Source: Pseudohongiella sp. (GTDB lineage Bacteria; Pseudomonadota; Gammaproteobacteria; Pseudomonadales; Pseudohongiellaceae). From it: a DNA stretch of 64,000 bases. The stretch's first letter is position 1; each line of letters starts with the position of its first letter. Shown piece by piece: positions 18,382 to 26,836 of this stretch. The translations under genes and the position numbers were made by a program. Location: positions 1-64,000 of the forward strand of contig JAUYSM010000021.1 of assembly GCA_030696315.1 (NCBI GenBank), given 5' to 3'. The notes under the pieces are model-generated. The model had not been told where the DNA came from. It ran no database searches and worked only from the letters and a program-made list of their open reading frames with translations.

Positions 18382-19320
18382 ATGACACAAACTACAAAAG
18401 CCTGGTTACAAATCCATCTGTGTGTGGTGCTTTGGGGGTTTACCGCCATTCTTGGCAAACTGATCACGCTGGATGCGCTGCCATTGGTGTTGTGGCGCAT
18501 GGCGTTGGTCGCAGCCATTCTACTGTTGTTGCCGTCGGTATTGAGATCGCTGCGTAATTTGCCTTTGCGCCTGATAGGCATCTATACCGGCATTGGTATT
18601 CTGGTCACTCTGCACTGGCTGACGTTTTATGGGGCTATCCGTCTGTCAAATGCATCCGTCGCGGTGACCTGTATTGCCACAGTACCGGTATTTCTGGCTA
18701 TTCTTGAACCAATTTTGGCAGGCCGACGCTTTCAGCCTTCAGAGTTGCTGCTTGGCCTGATGGTATTGCCTGGCATTGTGCTGGTTGTTGGCGGCACGCC
18801 GGAGGACATGAATGCCGGCATTATCATGGGCCTGGTGTCGGCAATGTTTGTTGCCCTGTTTGCGGCGCTTAACAAACGCTATGTACTCAAGGCCGATGCA
18901 CTTACTGTCACCGCCATTGAAATGGCAGCTGGCGCAGTCATGTTGATTATTATCGGCGTGCTGTATCAGTTGTTGCCGGGTTTACCCATGGTGGCAGGCA
19001 TTGTAGAAAGTCCATCAGATCTATTTGCATTCCCACAAGGCAACGATCTGATATGGCTATTGATTCTGGCGCTGGGATGTACGCTACTGCCATTTGCACT
19101 CTCATTGGTAGCGCTTCGCCAACTGTCAGCGTACGCCAGCTCGCTGGCAATCAATCTTGAACCGCTGTATGCAATTGCGTTGGCGATTGTGCTGCTGGGC
19201 GAACAGCAGGAGGTCAGCGCGGGCTTTTATATGGGCGCCGCGCTGATCGTTGCTGTTGTGCTGATCTACCCTTGGTGGAGCCGACGGGGAACAGTATTGG
19301 CGTCAACAAACAATTACTGA
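18382..19320 (+). CDS. EamA/DMT family membrane exporter
   Basis: A 312-residue inner-membrane protein with about ten hydrophobic helices in two EamA repeats; the first begins LCVVLWGFTAILGKLI. Members export metabolites such as amino acids or nucleosides, but the substrate cannot be told. The ATG at 18382 is preferred over a TTG at 18322 that would add 20 poorly hydrophobic residues. It ends 5 bp before the convergent exported-protein gene. Its place inside the SOS gene region appears incidental. Confidence 0.85.
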   Translation: MTQTTKAWLQIHLCVVLWGFTAILGKLITLDALPLVLWRMALVAAILLLLPSVLRSLRNLPLRLIGIYTGIGILVTLHWLTFYGAIRLSNASVAVTCIATVPVFLAILEPILAGRRFQPSELLLGLMVLPGIVLVVGGTPEDMNAGIIMGLVSAMFVALFAALNKRYVLKADALTVTAIEMAAGAVMLIIIGVLYQLLPGLPMVAGIVESPSDLFAFPQGNDLIWLLILALGCTLLPFALSLVALRQLSAYASSLAINLEPLYAIALAIVLLGEQQEVSAGFYMGAALIVAVVLIYPWWSRRGTVLASTNNY

Positions 19321-19325
19321 GCCGA

Positions 19326-20351
19326 TTACTGAGGATCAGCCTCCTGGGCCGCGTAATGTTCCTGCCATCGAGCTCCTGACAATGCACCTACAATCGCATA
19401 GTTACCTTCGTGACAGGCATATTCATAAATTCTGTTGTCAGCTGGCAAGCGTCGCATGGGTACTTCAGCCGTCCATGATCGTCCAAACACCTCTGGTTCA
19501 TTGATGGTGACACGGTAATTAATCTGCCCATCAGACTCCATGGAAAACCATTCAGTGCTGACCATATTACCGGTTGAGCCCCGGAAACTTTGCTGAGGGT
19601 GCACATTACGGGTAGTCACCACCAAGGTATCACCCTCCCAATGACCGACCGAATCGCCCATCCACTTATGTATGGCCTCGTGCTGGTGAGTGTCATTCAG
19701 TCGAATAATTCGAACGTCATTCACCATCTCCGCCATGATCATCACGTAATCTGCGGTTTGCACAATCCGATAGTTACTGTTGTAAGACATGGGCAGCATG
19801 GGTGGCCCTGCCGTTGACAATACAGACAATAAACAACGCTCACCCGCGGGCCTCAGCTCCGGGCCATCAAACTCGGCGACACCAGGGCGCGCCAGCATCT
19901 GCGAAATAAAGTCGCGATTGCGTCCATTTTCCGCGTAAGGAATACGCCCGTTTGGAGGATCAATCACCAGCGAGGTGCGGTATTCACCATGGATCTGCGC
20001 CACATACGCGCTGCCGAAAAACCAGTCGGCCTCCAGGCGGATAGGCTCACCCTTGGGGGGAGGCCCACGATTGGGATCCAGGATTTCAGTTTGCGTGAGA
20101 TCCGTCAGTCCAGCTGCAGACCCCGGACGCCAGGCAGCGGCCTCTTCTGCAGTCATCGCCTGACGGTCAGCGAACTGTGGCGGGCGCTCAACAGGGGTAT
20201 CCGTCTCATTGGTCCATATGCCCTGAAAATCCGGGCGCCCATCAGGCAATCGCGGAATATCCGCTTGCAGTCCTGTGCTGAAAAACCCAACAAGCAGTGC
20301 TGTGATCGACGTCATTGATCTGCTGCGAATTCCGTAACCCCTTAGACTCAT
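19326..20351 (-). CDS. Exported protein of unknown function, paralogue A
   Basis: About 341 residues from ATG 20351, which has a GGAGG 11 bases upstream; a longer frame opens at 20420. The N-terminus is a signal peptide with probable cleavage after GLQA. Landmarks shared with the two paralogues at 24.6 and 23.7 kb are the proline-rich opening IPRLPDGRPDFQGIW and GHWEGDTLVV. GERCLL and YEYACHEGNY are shared with paralogue C only. The family is abundant in marine gammaproteobacteria and some Acidobacteria and has no assigned function. It lies 65 bp downstream of dnaE2 on the same strand with no obvious terminator between, so SOS read-through is possible. Confidence 0.8.
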   Translation of the reverse strand: MSLRGYGIRSRSMTSITALLVGFFSTGLQADIPRLPDGRPDFQGIWTNETDTPVERPPQFADRQAMTAEEAAAWRPGSAAGLTDLTQTEILDPNRGPPPKGEPIRLEADWFFGSAYVAQIHGEYRTSLVIDPPNGRIPYAENGRNRDFISQMLARPGVAEFDGPELRPAGERCLLSVLSTAGPPMLPMSYNSNYRIVQTADYVMIMAEMVNDVRIIRLNDTHQHEAIHKWMGDSVGHWEGDTLVVTTRNVHPQQSFRGSTGNMVSTEWFSMESDGQINYRVTINEPEVFGRSWTAEVPMRRLPADNRIYEYACHEGNYAIVGALSGARWQEHYAAQEADPQ

Positions 20352-20416
20352 TTGCGCATAAACCTCCAATTTTTGGGCAAGTTTACCCAAGTTTTCATGT
20401 GGTTTGCTGTTCAAGA

Positions 20417-23400
20417 TCAAGAAAAATCACGAGAATGCAGACTCATCCCGGCAAACCAGTGACTAAGATCGACCAGAACGGTCGCGATCACATGTGTCAC
20501 ACCGTCTGCTCGTTGCAGCCTACCCGTTATGCCCATAACGGATGCCTCATGTACCTGACGATAGTAATGCTCCAATAGTGACGGCCAGACCACCACATTC
20601 ATAAAACCGGTTTCGTCCTCCAACGTCAGGAAAGTAACACCCGATGCGGTTTGAGGGCGTTGCCGGCAAGTTATCAGCCCGGCTACCTTAACCACATCGC
20701 CATCTGCACGTTGTTCAAGACCTTCGGCGCTTGATACCCGATATTGCGTCAGATGCGCCCGCCATAACGCCAAAGGATGACGACGCAGACTTAAACCGGT
20801 GTGATTGTAATCAGCCAGAATATTTTGCGCCTCATCGGGTTTGGGCAACATAAATTCAGCACCGGTGCGTGCCTGACCAAAATCATCTGACATTGCTGCA
20901 AACAAGGGTGGCACAATCTCCACAGCACTGGCATCCCAAAACGCCCGGTGACGATCGCTTGCCAGCGCACTGAGGGCATCAGCTGCTGCCAGCGCATCAC
21001 GGTCACGCTGATTCAGACCGACGCGGCGCACAAGATCGGCGACACTGACAAATACCGACTGTTGCCGGGCGAGTAATAACTGGTTTGCCGCTGCCGATGA
21101 CAGACCTTTGACCAGTCGCAGGCCCAGACGCAAGGCATTGTTTTCGAGCGTGCAATCCCACTGGCTGACACACACATCGACTGGCAACACCAACAGGCCA
21201 TGCCTGCGCAGATCCTGCACCAATTGGGCTGGCGCATAAAACCCCATGGGCTGGCTATTGATGAGCGCACACACAAACGCTGCCGGGTGATGGCATTTTA
21301 ACCACGCAGACACATACGCCAGCAGTGCAAAACTTGCGGAATGTGATTCTGGAAAACCATAGTCACCAAACCCGCGAATCTGCTGATAAATCTGCCGGGC
21401 AAAACTCTCTGTGTAGCCTCGCGCGCGCATACCACTGATCAGTTTCTCTTCAAAAGGTTCGAGGCCGCCCTTACGTTTCCAGGCTGCCATGGCGCGGCGC
21501 AACTGATCGGATTCACCGCCTGAAAAACCAGCGGCCACCATGGCGATCTGCATCACTTGTTCCTGAAAAATAGGCACACCTAGCGTTCGTTCCAGCACAC
21601 CACGCACGCCCTCGCTTGGATAAACTACGGGCTCTTTACCTTGTCGACGCGCCAGGTAGGGATGCACCATATCGCCCTGAATAGGGCCGGGTCTCACAAT
21701 CGCTATCTGAATTACCAGATCATAATAATTTCGGGGCCTCAGCCTCGGCAGCATACTCATCTGTGCTCGCGATTCAATCTGGAATACGCCGACGGTATCT
21801 GCCCGACTGATCATCTCGTAGACCTGCGGATCCTCGGCGGGGATATCCTGCAACTGCCAGGGTCTACCCTGTATCGGCGGCAGCAACGCCAGTGCTTTGC
21901 GCACAGCAGTCAACATGCCTAGCGCCAGAATATCCACTTTCAGCAAACCCAATGCTTCCAGATCATCTTTTTCCCATTGAATAACAGTGCGATCGGCCAT
22001 GGCGGCATTTTCAACAGGGACCAGTTCATACAAGGGCCCTTCACTGATCACAAATCCGCCCACATGTTGTGAGAGGTGCCTTGGAAATCCACACAACTGT
22101 TCTACCAGATCAACCAGCTGCAGCAATACGCCAGATTCCAATTCCGGTGACTCGATCTGCACAACTTTTCCGTCACTGTTCATGCGCAGACAACTTACAC
22201 AACGCTCTATCTGATCAAGGCTCAAACCAAGCGCTTTACCGACATCCCGTATGGCACTGCGTCGACGGTAACAAATGACCGTGGCAGCCAAGGCCGCACG
22301 ATGCCGACCATATTTTTTATAGACATACTGGATAACTTCTTCGCGCCGCTCATGTTCAAAATCCACATCAATGTCCGGAGGCTCATTGCGTTCCTTTGAC
22401 AAAAACCGCTCAAATAATAACTGCATGCGTGCAGGATCAACGGCAGTAATTCCCAGGCAATAACAAACGGCTGAATTGGCTGCTGAACCCCGCCCCTGGC
22501 ACAGGATTCCCTGGCTGCGTGCAAATACCACAATATCGTGCACGGTCAGAAAGAAGTGCTCATACGCCAGTTCACTGATCAGTTTCAGTTCTCTGGTGAC
22601 AAGTTGTTGCACGGCCTCAGGCGTCCCACCAGGCCATCGCTGCTGCATGCCTTCCAGTGTCAGCTTGTGCAGCCAACTGGTTGAGGTATGCGTTTGTGGA
22701 ACAAGCTCACGCGGATATTCATAACGCAGCTCATCAAGAGAGAACTGGCACTGCTCAGCGATGGCAAGTGTTTGAGCAAGCCATTCAGCAGGGAAAATTC
22801 GTGCCAGCAAACGGCGACTCCGCAGATAGTGCTGGCCATTGGCGGGCAGATCAAAACCCAGATCGGCGATAGCCTTGCCCAGACGAATGGCTGTGATGGT
22901 ATCGCGCAGGGCACGGCGCTGCGGGATGTGCATCTGCACACCTCCCGCCGCACATACCGGCACGCCCGAGAGTTCGGACAAGCGCTGCAAAGCAACTGTT
23001 TTTGTCTCATCACCCGCCAGCAAAAACAGTTCCGCGGCTATCCACAACCGCTTTCCAAAGACGGCAGACAGCTGCTGCAGAATGTCCAAGGACTGCTGTT
23101 CAAACACGCGGTAGTCGACCACATCCTGCGCCGGCACCCACAAAACAAAGGTATCGCTCAATGCCGCTTCCAGCAACTGATCCAGCCCCAGAATATACTC
23201 ACCCTTAGCGGCCTCACGACGACTTCTGGTAATCAATGCGCAGATCTGCCCATAACCGCATCGATTACGGGCCAGCAAGACCACCTGTACCGCTTGCGAC
23301 AAGTTGAACTCGCTACCGATAATGAGTTTGAAGTCCCGGGCGCGCTCACCAGCAGCCTTGATCGCCATATGTGCCCGCACAATACCGGCCATTGAACACT

Positions 23401-23563
23401 CGTCAGTAATAGCCAGTGCGCGATAACCCAACACAATTGCACGCTCAACCAGCTCTTCGGGAAATGAGGCGGCACGCAGAAAACTGAAATTACTCAGGCA
23501 ATGCAGCTCGGCATAGGCGGGCGGCGGTTGTTGCTGCAGGGCATTGACGACATCAAGAGGCAT
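20417..23563 (-). CDS. dnaE2: Error-prone DNA polymerase III alpha subunit DnaE2 (ImuC)
   Basis: A 1,048-residue C-family polymerase that carries out mutagenic lesion bypass with ImuA and ImuB. The N-terminal PHP domain begins YAELHCLSNFSFLR. PPDIDVDF near 395-402 holds two catalytic aspartates and LLKVDILALGML holds the third. The C-terminal part retains an OB-fold region but the chain is shorter than DnaE1 and lacks its extended tail, as expected for DnaE2. A perfect LexA box lies 21 bp before the ATG. No SD is visible: the ATG follows eight T residues. The start is fixed by alignment of the family N-terminus. Confidence 0.94.
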   Translation of the reverse strand: MPLDVVNALQQQPPPAYAELHCLSNFSFLRAASFPEELVERAIVLGYRALAITDECSMAGIVRAHMAIKAAGERARDFKLIIGSEFNLSQAVQVVLLARNRCGYGQICALITRSRREAAKGEYILGLDQLLEAALSDTFVLWVPAQDVVDYRVFEQQSLDILQQLSAVFGKRLWIAAELFLLAGDETKTVALQRLSELSGVPVCAAGGVQMHIPQRRALRDTITAIRLGKAIADLGFDLPANGQHYLRSRRLLARIFPAEWLAQTLAIAEQCQFSLDELRYEYPRELVPQTHTSTSWLHKLTLEGMQQRWPGGTPEAVQQLVTRELKLISELAYEHFFLTVHDIVVFARSQGILCQGRGSAANSAVCYCLGITAVDPARMQLLFERFLSKERNEPPDIDVDFEHERREEVIQYVYKKYGRHRAALAATVICYRRRSAIRDVGKALGLSLDQIERCVSCLRMNSDGKVVQIESPELESGVLLQLVDLVEQLCGFPRHLSQHVGGFVISEGPLYELVPVENAAMADRTVIQWEKDDLEALGLLKVDILALGMLTAVRKALALLPPIQGRPWQLQDIPAEDPQVYEMISRADTVGVFQIESRAQMSMLPRLRPRNYYDLVIQIAIVRPGPIQGDMVHPYLARRQGKEPVVYPSEGVRGVLERTLGVPIFQEQVMQIAMVAAGFSGGESDQLRRAMAAWKRKGGLEPFEEKLISGMRARGYTESFARQIYQQIRGFGDYGFPESHSASFALLAYVSAWLKCHHPAAFVCALINSQPMGFYAPAQLVQDLRRHGLLVLPVDVCVSQWDCTLENNALRLGLRLVKGLSSAAANQLLLARQQSVFVSVADLVRRVGLNQRDRDALAAADALSALASDRHRAFWDASAVEIVPPLFAAMSDDFGQARTGAEFMLPKPDEAQNILADYNHTGLSLRRHPLALWRAHLTQYRVSSAEGLEQRADGDVVKVAGLITCRQRPQTASGVTFLTLEDETGFMNVVVWPSLLEHYYRQVHEASVMGITGRLQRADGVTHVIATVLVDLSHWFAGMSLHSRDFS

Positions 23564-23570
23564 AAAAAAA

Positions 23571-23614
23571 ACACCAGAAAAATACTGTTTATTTATACAG
23601 TATATTCCTGGTGT
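23571..23614 (-). promoter_or_regulatory. LexA box and inverted repeat at the dnaE2 promoter
   Basis: A perfect LexA box (23585-23600; minus strand CTGTATAAATAAACAG) contains a TATAAA -10 box; TTTAAA 17 bp upstream is a fair -35. The box forms the centre of a larger inverted repeat: 23571-23588 pairs with 23597-23614 at 16 of 18 positions. On the minus strand this hairpin is followed by T8 and then the dnaE2 ATG, so it looks like an intrinsic terminator for transcription arriving from upstream. Confidence 0.85.
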
Positions 23615-23621
23615 TTTAAAA

Positions 23622-23641
23622 GCCCGGACTTACCACCGGGC
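23622..23641 (-). terminator. Hairpin downstream of paralogue B
   Basis: GCCCGG and CCGGGC form a perfect 6-bp GC stem with an 8-nt loop, followed on the minus strand by CTTTTAAAA. It lies 35 bp after the stop codon of paralogue B and probably ends the C-B transcription unit before the dnaE2 promoter. Confidence 0.6.
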
Positions 23642-23676
23642 GGAATTTAATCGATCAGCGCGGACACACTGGCAAA

Positions 23677-24543
23677 TCAATAAATTGGGGTTACGCCATC
23701 ACCAATTGGGCTGCCTGGCGCGCGCAGGTGGCCGAACATCAGTTCTTCCACAAACTCTACACACTTGAACTCCAACAGCTTGGTCTCATCCTGATTACGG
23801 TAAATGTGCATGCTGATTGTCCATGGGCGCTCATAAACGTTTGGATCGTTGATGGTCGCTGAGTACTGGATAGTATTACGATCCAGCATGGTATAACGTT
23901 CTTGCACATGCATATCCCAGCCGCTGTGATAGTTACCAGAGCGGTCAAACCAGGTATCCGGCATCTGACCCATCACGTCGATGACCAATGTGTCACCATC
24001 CCATGAACCGACGTTAGTACCCATCCAAGTATCAACCTGGGGCTCCATATCCGGTTTGTTCATGTGAACAATGCGGTCTGCGCCAGCAAACTGATAGGAA
24101 ATCAGCGTAGCATCAGGCGCCTGGAAAATCTGGAACGGATATGGCATGTAGGTTGCGCGTGGTACACCCGGCAGTTTGCACTGGGTGGTTGGGTCAAGCT
24201 TGAGCCAATCGCGTTTGTTCTCTTCCTGCTTTGCACGCATGCCCTCTTTGTAAGGCAGTGTGCCGCCCTCAACCACGCCTATTCCCGGTGGGAAGGCCAG
24301 GTGCGCGCCCGCCTGCAAGGCAATCAACGGGCCGTGACGCGCCTCGTGCGGTTCCAGATCCCAGTTGGCGGCATTCATGGTCTGCCAGATACCACTGAAA
24401 TTGGGTTTGCCGTCCGGAGTGCGTGGAATCTCACTGGATGAGCTATTCTGAGCCTGAACAGGTGCATCCTGAACCATCCAGAATGCGCTCACTGCCGTGG
24501 CAGTCACAGCGACTGCAAAAAATGTCTTTAATTGTGTTTTCAT
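23677..24543 (-). CDS. Exported protein of unknown function, paralogue B
   Basis: A 288-residue protein with a signal peptide (probable cleavage after VQA near residue 31). It shares IPRTPDGKPNFSGIW and SWDGDTLVIDV with paralogues A and C but is shorter. The motif YEYACHEGNY at the C-terminus of the others is replaced by LEFKCVEFVEELM. The protein is Trp- and Pro-rich and predicted periplasmic. It starts 31 bp after paralogue C and is followed by a terminator hairpin, so C-B is probably a two-gene operon. No function is known to me. Confidence 0.8.
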   Translation of the reverse strand: MKTQLKTFFAVAVTATAVSAFWMVQDAPVQAQNSSSSEIPRTPDGKPNFSGIWQTMNAANWDLEPHEARHGPLIALQAGAHLAFPPGIGVVEGGTLPYKEGMRAKQEENKRDWLKLDPTTQCKLPGVPRATYMPYPFQIFQAPDATLISYQFAGADRIVHMNKPDMEPQVDTWMGTNVGSWDGDTLVIDVMGQMPDTWFDRSGNYHSGWDMHVQERYTMLDRNTIQYSATINDPNVYERPWTISMHIYRNQDETKLLEFKCVEFVEELMFGHLRAPGSPIGDGVTPIY

Positions 24544-24574
24544 GAACTAACGGTTCCCTGAATAGGTTAATCGC

Positions 24575-25615
24575 TTACTGCGGCTGAATGGCGCGGCTGT
24601 TTTCATAATCCCAGGTGCCATCTTCAACACGCTGCCCCTGAAGAATATTGACCATGCCGTAGTTGCCTTCGTGGCAGGCATACTCAAAGATCTCGTCTTC
24701 GGTCTGGAACATGGCCACCACAGCGGTCAACTTGTCGGTATAAGATTTGGGATCAATCACAGTGAACTCGTAGTCCACAACCTTGTCACCACGACGGGTA
24801 AATTTCTCGATCAAAGTCTTATCCGAGCTGACACCCACGCCGCGGAAGGTCTGGCTTTTGTAATTGAAGTTTTTGGTTTCAACAACCAGCGTGTCACCTT
24901 CCCAATGGCCGATAGAATCGCCGGTCCACTGCGTAATATTTTCCGGAATGTGTCCATCCGCGTTCAGACGCACAATACGGGCTTCGTGAATCATTTCGTT
25001 AAAAATAACAAAGTGATCCTCTGTCTGGAACAACTGAACGTTGTTGTTATACATGCTGGGCATAAACGGGGGCACGGAGTTGAAACCGAGCAAGCAGCGC
25101 TCGGAAATACCACGGTCTTCCGGGCCATCCTTCGCAATACCGCCTACCGCCACACGCACTGGACGGGTGCCGTTGTAGTCGGGGCCGAGACCGCCGAATG
25201 CCATTGGAGCGCCTTCAACACGTGATGGCATACGACCGTTTTCCGGGTAAATCAGCATAGACGTGCGCAAGTTCAAATCGATAGGCAGGCCTTCAACCCA
25301 GAATTGGTTATAACCGCCCACACCACCCTGCGAAGAATTACCGTCACCAGCCGCCGCTTCTTCAGCTGCACGCTGGTCACGCGCCATTACCTCTTCCGGC
25401 GTATAAAACTGACGGTCGCCATACTCACGGGGACGTTCCAGCGGCGTGTTTGAACTGAAATTGAACACACCACGAAGATCCGGTGTACCCCACTCAGTGC
25501 GAGGCGCCTTGTAGTTGGGATCAGTTTGAGCCAGAGTGCTGTCCATTGCGCTGAGCGCGAATGAACCAGCAACGGCTGCAGCGATTGCTGCGGATAAAAA
25601 GGTCTGTTTTTTCAC
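24575..25615 (-). CDS. Exported protein of unknown function, paralogue C
   Basis: A 346-residue protein with a signal peptide (cleavage after TLAQ or nearby). It starts at GTG (25613-25615) with a good SD, AGGAG, six bases upstream. It shares with paralogue A the order TPDLRGVFNF, NTPLERPREYGDRQF, SERCLL, GHWEGDTLVVETKNF and FEYACHEGNY. Conserved paired Trp and Asp residues and one conserved Cys-His (ACHEGN) could bind a metal or ligand, but that is speculation. It is probably the first gene of a C-B operon and diverges from the flavin oxidoreductase gene across about 200 bp. Confidence 0.82.
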   Translation of the reverse strand: MKKQTFLSAAIAAAVAGSFALSAMDSTLAQTDPNYKAPRTEWGTPDLRGVFNFSSNTPLERPREYGDRQFYTPEEVMARDQRAAEEAAAGDGNSSQGGVGGYNQFWVEGLPIDLNLRTSMLIYPENGRMPSRVEGAPMAFGGLGPDYNGTRPVRVAVGGIAKDGPEDRGISERCLLGFNSVPPFMPSMYNNNVQLFQTEDHFVIFNEMIHEARIVRLNADGHIPENITQWTGDSIGHWEGDTLVVETKNFNYKSQTFRGVGVSSDKTLIEKFTRRGDKVVDYEFTVIDPKSYTDKLTAVVAMFQTEDEIFEYACHEGNYGMVNILQGQRVEDGTWDYENSRAIQPQ

Positions 25616-25821
25616 GTTAGTCTCCTCAGAGAACTTGAATAGTCACTGGATGTCTATTTCGCCTGCGGCCATAGTTACAAAATAACTGGTGGGAATAATA
25701 CTCCCTACCCTCATAAGTTCGGGCTTAGCAGGTTAATGCAGGGTTTGTTATTATTCAAGCCTGCACACCTCTTATCCCGATATTAAGAGAGTTTTGGGCG
25801 TTAGTTCGCTCGGGAGCCTTC

Positions 25822-26820
25822 ATGATTACTTATTCAATGCTGGACCTCGCCCCGATTGTTCAGGGCAGCAGCGCCCGGCAGGCTTTGTTAAATGCCCGCA
25901 GCCTGGCCCAGGAGGCTGAACGCTTGGGATACCAGCGTTTCTGGCTGGCGGAACATCACAATATGACCGGCATTGCCAGCGCAGCGACTGCGGTAGTCAT
26001 TGGTTTTGTAGCAGAGGGAACACAAACAATACGGGTAGGGTCTGGCGGCATCATGTTACCCAATCATGCACCCCTGATGGTGGCGGAGCAGTTTGGCACA
26101 CTGGCTTCCTTATATCCGGGCCGCATTGATCTGGGACTGGGGCGCGCACCGGGAACAGATTCCCAGACCATGCAGGCTCTGCGGCGTTATCAGGACAGTG
26201 TGGACCAATTCCCTCGTGACGTGCAGGAACTGCAGTACTACTTCAGAGCAGCCCAACCCGGCCAAGCAGTTCGCGCAGTGCCCGGCGAAGGCCTTGAAGT
26301 ACCGTTATGGTTACTCGGTTCAAGCCTGTTCAGTGCCCAGCTAGCGGCGGCCATGGGATTGCCCTTTGCCTTTGCGGCCCACTTTGCCCCTGACCATCTG
26401 GCGCAGGCCTTAGATCTGTACCGCAGTCGCTTCCGCCCGTCTGAGCAACTCTCTGCGCCTTATTGTATGGCCGCGATTCCCCTCTACGCAGCTGACTCAG
26501 AGCAAGAAGCCCGGCTGCTGATGAGTTCGGTCCAACAACAGTTTGTGGCCTTACGTCGGGGAACGCCTGGACCGTTAAAACCCCCGTTGGCGGATATTCA
26601 ACAGCACTACTCAGCGGGCGAGCTCGGTGCCGCAGCTCACGCTTTAAGAGAAGCAGTCATTGGCAATCCGGAACAGGTGCAAGCAGGGATACACGCGTTT
26701 ATCCAACGCACGGGCGTTGATGAAATCATGTTCAGCTCGCATATCTTCGAGCATCAAAAACGTCTGCGCAGCATACAGATCGCCGCGCAGGCATGTTGTG
26801 CTTTGAGCAACGCGGCCTGA
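25822..26820 (+). CDS. LLM-class flavin-dependent oxidoreductase (MsnO8/YhbW-like)
   Basis: A 332-residue luciferase-like TIM-barrel monooxygenase. [18 protein letters not shown] near the N-terminus, FWLAEHHNM around residue 42 and the glycine-rich [14 protein letters not shown] near 101-114 are family signatures for FMN or reduced-flavin binding. The substrate is unknown; YhbW-like proteins are mostly uncharacterised. GGGAG lies seven bases before the ATG. It converges on ovoA, with only 16 bp between stop codons. Confidence 0.9.
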   Translation: MITYSMLDLAPIVQGSSARQALLNARSLAQEAERLGYQRFWLAEHHNMTGIASAATAVVIGFVAEGTQTIRVGSGGIMLPNHAPLMVAEQFGTLASLYPGRIDLGLGRAPGTDSQTMQALRRYQDSVDQFPRDVQELQYYFRAAQPGQAVRAVPGEGLEVPLWLLGSSLFSAQLAAAMGLPFAFAAHFAPDHLAQALDLYRSRFRPSEQLSAPYCMAAIPLYAADSEQEARLLMSSVQQQFVALRRGTPGPLKPPLADIQQHYSAGELGAAAHALREAVIGNPEQVQAGIHAFIQRTGVDEIMFSSHIFEHQKRLRSIQIAAQACCALSNAA

Positions 26821-26836
26821 TAGCTGGCCGCCTCGA

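Noticed and set aside
22688-23395. 235-codon plus-strand frame
   Set aside because: Antisense to dnaE2, whose PHP domain is intact in the other strand.
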